Shown: piece after piece, positions 56,888 through 64,000 of the stretch
Position numbering within the stretch: position 1 is the stretch's first letter
Layout of the letters: the number at the start of each line of letters is the position of its first letter
Assembly: GCA_022225965.2 (NCBI GenBank)
Contig: JAKJXP020000002.1
Span: 62,001-126,000 of the forward strand
DNA from: Diatrype stigma
Lineage: Eukaryota; Ascomycota; Sordariomycetes; Xylariales; Diatrypaceae
DNA: 64,000 bases
Reading direction: 5' to 3'
Position numbers and translations under genes: made by a program
Notes under the pieces: generated by a model
The model's input: the letters and a program-made list of their open reading frames with translations, nothing else
The model's database searches: none
What the model was told of the DNA's origin: nothing

Positions 56888-58096
56888 ATGGCGACTCGTC
56901 GCAGCGTCTTCGTCACCGGTGCCAATGGTATGTCCTACCAACGAAAACGGACCTGGTCACACTATTCATTAGCCCCGTACTGACCCACCTCAGGCTACAT
57001 CGGCGCAGCCGTTTCCCGCGCCTTCGTCCGCGCCGGGTGGAACGTGTACGGGTTGATCCGGCGCGCCGAAGCCGCCCCGCAGCTGCTCAAGGACGAGATC
57101 ACGCCCATCATCGGATCGCTGCCGTCCCCCGGCGCGGGCCCAGACTCCCCGGACCTGCCCTTCCTCTCGGCAGACGCCGGCCCCGACGCCCTGTACAGCC
57201 ACACGCGGACCTTCGACGCCATCGTCGGCTGCACGGAGAACGTGTCGGACTACCCGACGCACTACGCGCAGGTGGTGGCGCTGTTCCGCGCGCTCGCGGC
57301 GACGAGCAACGCGCACGGCGTCCGGCCCCTCGTGCTCTGGACCTCCGGGTCCAAGGACTACGGGTTCTCCCCGCTGGACGGCGCGCCGGGGCTCGCGCCG
57401 CACACCGAGACGTCGCCGCTCGAGACGCTGGACTTCGTGAAGCCGCGCATGACGTACTCGCTGAAGATCCTCGACCCGGACAACGCGGCGCTGTTCGACG
57501 CCGCCGTGCTGCGGCCCCCCAACGTCTACGGCTACTCCAGCAGCTACTACGGCATCCTGTTCGAGTGGGCGGAGCAGGTCAGGGCCCATCAGGTACAGGT
57601 CCGCGAGGATGGCAGCGAGGGGTACGAGATCGCCGTCGACCCGCGCACCATCATCTCCGCGCTGCACGTCGACGACTGCGGCGAGGCGTACGTGGCGCTG
57701 GCGGAGCACCCGGACCGGTCGCGGGCCGTCGCGGGCCAGGTCTTCAACATCGGGCCGTACCAGTACGAGACCACGGGCAAGCTGCTGGCAGCCCTGGCGC
57801 GGGAGTACGACATCCCCGGCGGGTTCCGCTTCGCCAAGTCGGGGGCAGACGTGGCGGCGACGGAGCGCGCGAGGAAGAACACGCCCGGCTCCATCGGCTC
57901 CCTCCTGGGCTGGAGCCAGTGGCTGGGCAGCGACAAGATCCGCGCGGTTACCGGGTGGGCCGACAAGCGCATGCTGTTTGCGGACAACCTGGCCGTCTAC
58001 CGCAGGGCGTACGAGTACGCGGTGCAGACGGGCCACGACGACCTCGCGAGGGTCGCGAGGATGAAGCCTTTGTTCGATGAGAACTTCAAGGGGTGA
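56888..58096 (+). CDS. NAD(P)-dependent epimerase/dehydratase (extended SDR)
   Basis: Two exons: 56888-56927 and 56994-58096 (1143 nt, 380 residues). The intron interrupts the dinucleotide-binding motif. Once joined it reads VFVTGANGYIGAAVSRAF, the GxxGxxG Rossmann signature right after the start. Later features are LWTSGSKDYGF, VLRPPNVYGYSSSYYG (typical RPxxVYG of epimerases) and ALHVDDCGEAYVAL. The usual YxxxK catalytic pair is not clear: the nearest tyrosines are in SKDYGF and MTYSLK, so the active site needs alignment. No signal peptide; cytosolic. The exon is very GC-rich in third positions compared with neighbours. Substrate unknown; nucleotide-sugar, dihydroflavonol-type or polyketide substrates are possible in this superfamily. 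Confidence 0.9.
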
Positions 58097-59439
58097 TGGG
58101 ACGGCCTTGGCTAAGAGCTCTACACATGGCTGCCGGTGTTAGAGTAGAATTTGTTTCGTAACTAGCTGCGTGGAAAGGTTGAGACATGTATCAACTAGTG
58201 TCTGCTTTCGTAGGATGTAAGTTTTTCTGCTTCGATACCAATATATGCCCTTGCTTACTTCGTACTTGAACGGGGAAATGATTAAGGTACCACCATGCCC
58301 ACGATATCGCTCAGGGGTCATCATTTGAGTTGTCGTTCAATTTCGCGGATATTCTAAAGACTGTAGTAGCTATATAACACCGGAACCTCTGGAGGCCAAT
58401 CCCATACTGTTTGTCAGGTTCCTACCAAGTATTCTTTGATACCAAAATCATTCCCAGGGCTGCAGTCGTTATATGTAACTTTAATCCGTGTTATCCAAGA
58501 TTATTGGTAGTTCATATGTCTTTCTTCTTGTCTATAAGACTAAGTGATACACTCTCGTCACTACAATGTTGAAGTAATATCTAGATGGTTATGTCATCGA
58601 ATAGGCATTGTCATCAAACCCTGACCGAGAATTCTCGCGCCCACGGGGGACTATATGCTTATGATCCCTACGCCACAACGTCATTTGTGTTCTACCATCC
58701 ATTCTGCGGCAGCTGATCTTGCAGTGCCACACCCCAATATCCCAGGCTGGAGAGTGAGAATCTAGAACCTTTGTTGCCAAGAAATGACGCCAGTGGCTAG
58801 AAGAGTTCGAATTGCGTCAGGTGCGTTATGAGCTGATTATGCGTCGTAGCCACGGCAGGATGTGGGTCCGATCTCGTAGATCATCGGGACGAATCAACGG
58901 GTTCCGTTTGAAACGGTTGTCCCCAACCTGCGGATGTCCTGAGCCGCATCCTACAACCCTTTCCGAGGAATCGGACTTTTGACTGGTTGTAATTTGTACA
59001 ACCTCCCAGCGCCTTCCCGGCATACCGGGGTCCTGGTCTCTTCGGAAGGAGGCATGAAACAAGTTTATAAGCCACAGGCTGCCCACCATCACGACCGGCA
59101 CACTGTGAGCAAAATGCTGTCACCACACGGCAGTTTCCCTGAGTATGACCTCATCAAGGGGGATACGTCATATCTTGTGGCTCATGAGAACGGTGCTACT
59201 GGCGACTTCAGCTCGAATATAAATCAACGTAAAGTGTCTAATTCATTGCAGCTACCGACCGGGACAGCTAATAATCAATAACCGTGGTGACACAACCATA
59301 ATATCATAATATAGCACAAAAAAGGGGCTATTAAAGTAGTCCTTAGCAGCACACTACTCGCACTATAACACCTACTTAACTATAAACACACGAAAAGATC
59401 ACAAGCACCTAGTTATCGTTAGCTGCAACAACCCACATC
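58097..59439. other. Intergenic spacer
   Basis: About 1.3 kb between tandem plus-strand genes, A/T-rich at 58140-58600. No gene recognised. The right end is the promoter of the repeat protein. Confidence 0.6.
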
Positions 59440-59790
59440 ATGTCTAACGGTAACAACGGCGGCCTTCTAGGCGGTTTGGTCGGCGGCCTCGACAACGTCC
59501 TCACGGGTGGCGACAAGGCACAAGGCCAAGGCGGTCTGTTGGGCGGCGTTGGCAGCGCAGTCGGCAACACCACGCAGGGCGTCGGAAGTGCCCTGAACGA
59601 CACCACCCGAGGCGTGGGCAGCGCAGTCGGCCAGACGACCTCAGGCGTCGGCAGTGCGGTGGGCCAGACCACACAGGGCGTGGGCAATGCTGCTGGCGGC
59701 CTGACTCGAGGGGTTGGCGGAGCCGTGGGCGATGCCACGGGGGCCCAAAAGAAAGATGACAACGGCGCTTTCAAGAACTACGGCATTTGA
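59440..59790 (+). CDS. Small Gly-rich protein of 11-residue repeats
   Basis: Single exon, 116 residues. From about residue 37, six near-perfect 11-residue units follow one another: GVGSAVGNTTQ, GVGSALNDTTR, GVGSAVGQTTS, GVGSAVGQTTQ, GVGNAAGGLTR, GVGGAVGDATG. A Gly/Leu-rich head precedes them (NNGGLLGGLVGGLDNVLTGG), and the tail is charged (AQKKDDNGAFKNYGI). There is no cysteine, signal peptide or membrane segment of normal length. The spacing and Gly/Ala/Thr composition resemble LEA-type and fungal stress-associated repeat proteins, but the exact function is unknown. Codon use is GC-rich and uniform across units, as expected for a selected coding repeat. Confidence 0.82.
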   Translation: MSNGNNGGLLGGLVGGLDNVLTGGDKAQGQGGLLGGVGSAVGNTTQGVGSALNDTTRGVGSAVGQTTSGVGSAVGQTTQGVGNAAGGLTRGVGGAVGDATGAQKKDDNGAFKNYGI

Positions 59791-60555
59791 TCTTGGATTT
59801 TCTGGTTTAAGAGGGAGGTTGACTCGGTAGTTGAGGGATCTCCGGGCACGACGGCGGGATGGCTGTATTACGAAGTATTATGTTTGAGGAACAGGAGGAG
59901 CTGTGGATACCAACACACGATTTATGAATGAACGACGGGCCGGAAAGGCGGATACAATTCGGGTCAGGCTTGTGTCGACTACTAGGTATATATGACAAAA
60001 CAACTGCAAAATCTTTCACATACGACCATAGGATCTGGAGAACTCGGGATCCCGTCCGCTCTCCCCTAGATAAACCAGATACCGCCAGATCAGTAGTTGG
60101 GTCGGTGACGACCAGCGAATCCCTGGTGTTGTATGTTTTTTTGAATATTTGTTGAATTTTTGGTGTTTGTTTCGCATGTTCTCACGATATTAGCTGTGAT
60201 GTGTTCTTTCTTGCTTTTGTTTTTCAGTATAGGATATACCCATACTGCTTTCAACTCTTATGGCGTAATGAAATTCGGATCAAGATTTAGTTCCTCATGA
60301 GATTGTCCACAATAATGGTTGATAGTAGAACTTGTCTTGTTCAGGAGCCATCTCCTTGGTGGAGTTCATAATATGGACTCCAATGTCAAGTTTGTTCGTA
60401 TTAGGTAATGAAAGTGGTTAGACAGAAAGTGGCTGAGTGGAAGTGGCATGTGGGGCTGAACACCAGCCGCAGTTACTTTGGAATTGGGCCTGGAATTGAA
60501 GGTCCTTAAACTTTACCAACCAACCCATTCATTACTATGTATAGGACGCTCCAAG
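59791..60555. other. Intergenic spacer
   Basis: 765 bp with the 3' UTR of the repeat protein gene, a T-rich tract (60130-60230) and the promoter of COG5. The COG5 reading frame is open upstream to 60478 without an ATG, so the start at 60556 is preferred. Confidence 0.6.
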
Positions 60556-62052
60556 ATGTCGACGAACGAAGAAGAGAGAGAAGAAGAGGCGTCGTACATC
60601 GACTACGAGACCTTCCTAGCTCCGGACTTTAAGCCTTCGTCCTTCGCCAATACCTTGGTCTTAGCTACGAACAACCCCAACGATGCACCGCTTGACCTGT
60701 CGACACCCCTCTCGAAGGTCCTATTTGACTCCCAAGAAATCGACTCCCACATAGACCTCCTAACTACACGGTCCGCAATCCCACTTCTCACCTACACGAA
60801 AGACCAGACCGACGCGAGCGGGCGCATAATATCCGAGATCGACCAACAAGTCAAGAGCTTGAACGAGAGCTACAGGCAGCTGGAGAAAGAGGTCATACAG
60901 AAGCACGCAGAAGCAGACGAGGTCCGCCAAGTGGCATCGCGGTTATGGGAGACCCTGAAGCTCGGCAGGTCGGTAGGGCGCTGTCTACAGTTAGGCCGGC
61001 AGCTCGAGGTCCAGCATTCGGAGATATCTAGCGCCGCCAGTTCGGGCACGGCGGCCTCGGCGACAGCGACGGGCGGCACCAGCAGCAGCGGCAAACGAGA
61101 GGACCACAGGGCGCTGGTGCGCTGCGCGCACACCATCGTGTCTCTGCGCGAGATCCTGGACCGGAGGGCGCCCGGCGAGGAGGGCCACGGCCTGGAGCGG
61201 GTGCACGCGATCCGGACGCTGCAGGACGGCGTCGTCGGGCCGATCGAGCGATCGGTGCGGACGGCGTCCGAGCAGGTGGTGCGCGAGTTCTCGATCGGGT
61301 CGGCCTCGGGCACGGCGACGTTCGCGCAGAGCGAGGAGACCAGGGCGCGCACCGTGTCCGCCATGATGGCGCTGTACCTGCTCTCGCCGACGCCCACCGG
61401 CGGCGGCGCCACCCGCTCGGACGGCAGGTGGGCCCCGCAGCTGCTCCTGCAGGCCCTCGAGGTGTACCTGCGCAACGCGCTGCAGAGCTCCACGGCGTCG
61501 CTGGCGCGGTCGCTGGCCACGCTGCCGTCGCTCGACCGCACGCTCGCCGAGGTCGCCGCCCGCTGCCAGAACATCATCGCGCTCGAGATCATCCTCGACA
61601 CCACCAAGGCTCCCGTCCACCCCCTGCTCCTACCACCATCATCACAACAACCGCCAACACCGGCACGGCCAACATCATCGTCACACAAACAACACGCTGC
61701 TGTTACTCCTGCTGCTACTTCTACGGAGAAGCATACCAACCTCCTGCAGCCGCTCCTCGCCCACCTCGAGACCGGCTCCCTGGCGTCGTACTTCTGGAGG
61801 ACGATGGCGGGCGGCTTGTCCACGAGGGTCCAGGAGATCATGAACCGCGGCGGCGTGTCGGCCCGTACGCTGAAGTCGAACCGGAACAGCGTGGCCGATG
61901 CTATCCGGGAATGCGTCGTCCGGGGGAGCCAGCCCCCGAGCACCGTCACCGCCGCCAAGGGCAAGGCCGGGAGAGCGGACCCGGAAAAGAGCGGCTGGGA
62001 GAGAGAGGTGGCCGTTATGGTCGGTAGCGTTGTCGGCAACCTCGGGCGGTGA
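60556..62052 (+). CDS. cog5: Conserved oligomeric Golgi complex subunit 5 (COG5)
   Basis: Single exon, 498 residues. The acidic start (MSTNEEEREEEAS) is followed by the COG5 N-terminal signature: YIDYETFLAPDFKPSSFANT, LVLATNNPNDAPLDLSTPLS and KVLFDSQEIDSHIDLLTTR. Coiled coils follow (EIDQQVKSLNESYRQLEKEV), then helical-bundle segments. Ser/Thr/Ala-rich loops lie near residues 178-200 and a Pro/Thr/Gln-rich loop near 355-415. COG5 belongs to lobe B of the COG tether and acts in retrograde intra-Golgi vesicle docking. The strong open frame on the opposite strand (389 codons) is a GC-bias shadow of this gene. Confidence 0.93.
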   Translation: MSTNEEEREEEASYIDYETFLAPDFKPSSFANTLVLATNNPNDAPLDLSTPLSKVLFDSQEIDSHIDLLTTRSAIPLLTYTKDQTDASGRIISEIDQQVKSLNESYRQLEKEVIQKHAEADEVRQVASRLWETLKLGRSVGRCLQLGRQLEVQHSEISSAASSGTAASATATGGTSSSGKREDHRALVRCAHTIVSLREILDRRAPGEEGHGLERVHAIRTLQDGVVGPIERSVRTASEQVVREFSIGSASGTATFAQSEETRARTVSAMMALYLLSPTPTGGGATRSDGRWAPQLLLQALEVYLRNALQSSTASLARSLATLPSLDRTLAEVAARCQNIIALEIILDTTKAPVHPLLLPPSSQQPPTPARPTSSSHKQHAAVTPAATSTEKHTNLLQPLLAHLETGSLASYFWRTMAGGLSTRVQEIMNRGGVSARTLKSNRNSVADAIRECVVRGSQPPSTVTAAKGKAGRADPEKSGWEREVAVMVGSVVGNLGR

Positions 62053-64000
62053 GCACCTGCCCATGGCTGGTGCTCTGGTTGGTGCTACATAGTAGGCAGT
62101 CGATATGGGTGGTGGTTGGATAGACTATAGGGGGTCGCTGTCCTATCATTGCTATCCCGTGCCGAAGTACTGCGTGCGTATTGGCGTATGGTTCATCCCC
62201 CTTACTGTTGGCAGGGGATACACCATTTATACATGACAATACCCTTATCCCCAAAGCTCCGTCAATATTACGCGGTGGTAGTATAGAGGCACCCAAGCTT
62301 AGTCTATTGGCCTTCATCTTCTAAGTGCTGCTTCATTTGCTGGCTATCCTGGCAGGCCTGGGTTCACCTTACCTACAACGACTTGTAGACGATTATGCAA
62401 TGCGCATCATTATCAATTTATATGCATATATGATTGCCCATGCTTATGACAAGATATCAGCAGGAACCATTCAGTTTGTCACAGGTGGCTCGTCCCTAAG
62501 GCTCAAACAGCTCGCGGGTAGAACGGCTACGAACACACATTAACCCTTACATTGCAACCTCTCCCTGTCCGCTCTATTTTATGAAGACGGGACGAAAACA
62601 ACCATTCAGATCAATAGAGTAAACCTGAGGCGTACCTAGATTCCACGGGACTAGCTCGGAGAGTCGGCCCGATGCAGGGCGAGGCAGTTCAGTTCCCCAG
62701 CTTCAAGGTTGTCTCCCAATTTTGATATGCCCAGCTGTTATATGAAAAGATGAGCTGATGCGTTATTTTCAGGATGTCTTCCTTCAGGCGTCCCTCCTAG
62801 GAGTTGGCATTGGGCAGCTATCATATAATGAATGAGATTGAATATACCGATATATGCAGGCCAACAAGGGATGCGTCTCGAATCTTCCACACGGTCGCCC
62901 GCTCTATATTATATGCATTACTGGTGGGGGGATGGGGGGATGTCAAGAATGACACCTCCATATGCGGGGGGGTTTGGCTCGTTATACAAGTGCCTACATA
63001 GCACTACGTTATGAAGTGCAATGGCAGAAATGGATATTCATGTGTAACGATCCAGCTGGAGGGGCAGATATTCATATGGAATTTTTTGGTAGGAGCAGGA
63101 TTCAACATCTCAATTGGGGGAAATGAGGGGCTCTATTCCAAAACTTACCTAACCTACCGCCTAGCAAGAGGCCCCTAACTTAGCTCGGCGCTCTATGTCG
63201 TCAGTGAACTGCCTACCAAGGTCGAGTTATTACATATGTATGTAGCTATGAGTGATTCCGCGGCAGTTAGCCATCGGTATTGTGAAAAAGCTTCCGATGT
63301 TGAATATCTACTAGGCAGACTAGAGCGTTCTAGACACCTGGGGATATTCGTGTTCTTTTAGATGTTCTTTCTGATTCCCTGCCTACAACACACACACACA
63401 CACACACACACACACTGACACACATGCATCCGTCCACATACTCCATCGTACATGTAGGAGACCTTTTTCCCTCTGGTGAATTGCTTTTCCTTCATCCATC
63501 CATCGACGGCCGTTGGTTCCGCAGGTCAGAATATCATATTGGAATAGTTGAACCGAGTTATTATTAGACTTCCGTGTCGAAAAAGTGATTTAAAGCCTCC
63601 CAACCAATCCTCCAATCAATCCCACCCCGTGCTGAGCTCAACCGCACCCGGCGCATGCATGTACATGCACGTTTTGTGATAGGGTTACTACGTCATATTA
63701 CCAGGTATGTTATATGTATACTCCAGTATACTCTCAAACAATCCCATGATGGCCGAGAAGGGACGTCTATGTCATCATCCTTACCTATGCCGCTACCTTC
63801 AATGCAAGCGCATTAGGTAGTTACAGACTCGAATCATGTCCGGTTAGAGTCGCTGGCTAGCTAAAGATTCAATCACTCTTTCACACTGTCGGAGAAATCG
63901 GCCTTGCTGTGTTTTGTTCTGTTGTTCTGTTTCACCCATTTGACCCCTAAGGACCTATATCGCATTTCGATTCTTGGGAAGCAACCTCTATAAGGCTATA
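62053..64000. other. Gene-free right edge
   Basis: About 1.9 kb. The left part is COG5 3' UTR. There is a (CA)n tract at 63388-63415 and short CATGCATGTACATGCA palindromes near 63654-63669. Open frames are short and unrecognised. Confidence 0.6.
63388..63415. repeat. CA dinucleotide microsatellite
   Basis: About 14 uninterrupted CA units in noncoding sequence at the right end of the window. Confidence 0.95.

Noticed and set aside
56990..58036. 348-codon minus-strand frame
   Set aside because: Mirror image of the GC-rich epimerase exon; its Arg/Val/Asp-rich sequence is typical of antisense shadows.
60870..62039. 389-codon open frame on the minus strand
   Set aside because: Complete overlap with COG5 on the plus strand. 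It has Cys/Ser/Arg-rich random-looking content produced by GC bias and no domain.

Overview
The window is nuclear DNA from a filamentous ascomycete, most likely a Sordariomycete. Genes carry short introns (about 50-350 bp) with GTRNGT donors and YAG acceptors. Products include fungal-type EXO1, COG5, TMA16, MAM33, a GH11 xylanase with a Kex2-type propeptide, and a 'Fungal_N'-like helical N-terminal domain of the kind found on fungal NLR-like proteins. Spacers of 1-5 kb hold many TAGGTACCTA-type palindromic microsatellites. I see no bacterial operon signals, no CRISPR and no intact transposon.

Layout. 0.6-3.2 kb: a divergent pair, a viperin-type radical SAM enzyme (-) and a short-LID nucleoside monophosphate kinase (+), sharing a 605-bp promoter. 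3.8-6.1 kb: a six-hairpin glycosidase-like gene (-). 6-9.5 kb: no gene. 9.5-10.2 kb: secreted GH11 xylanase (-). 12.1-13.1 kb: MAM33/p32 (-). 14.1-14.5 kb: a small Cys-rich hypothetical (-). 15.7-16.5 kb: TMA16 (-). 18.1-20.6 kb: EXO1 (+). 22.9-24.7 kb: Ariadne-type RBR E3 ligase (+). 26.0-26.8 kb: mitochondrial 1-Cys peroxiredoxin (+). 27.4-28.7 kb: GH16-like protein with a Gln/Pro-rich head (+). 29.1-30.6 kb: PAP2 lipid phosphatase (-). 30.6-34.5 kb: gene-poor. 34.5-36.9 kb: HxxxD acyltransferase with very large low-complexity inserts (-). 36.9-42.1 kb: gene-poor, with a possible gene relic near 41 kb. 42.1-42.5 kb: small mitochondrial LEA-like protein (-). 43.7-44.3 kb: small secreted Cys-containing protein (-). 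45.4-47.7 kb: NLR-like N-terminal domain plus degenerate ankyrin protein (-). 49.2-50.5 kb: membrane protein with a charged tail (-). 52.5-56.1 kb: cytosolic leucyl-tRNA synthetase (-). 56.9-58.1 kb: NAD-dependent epimerase/dehydratase (+). 59.4-59.8 kb: an 11-residue-repeat protein (+). 60.6-62.1 kb: COG5 (+).

Most genes are unrelated housekeeping or accessory functions in a normal fungal arrangement. The exception is the viperin/kinase pair. Viperins convert a nucleoside triphosphate (CTP in animals) into a 3'-deoxy-3',4'-didehydro chain terminator. In vertebrates the viperin gene lies beside the nucleotide kinase gene CMPK2. Finding a viperin head-to-head with an NMP kinase in a fungus suggests a two-gene antiviral nucleotide module. 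That function is inference; the sequence shows only the families and their arrangement.

Introns were placed by eye from splice motifs and reading-frame continuity. For every multi-exon model listed, the exon lengths sum to a whole number of codons.
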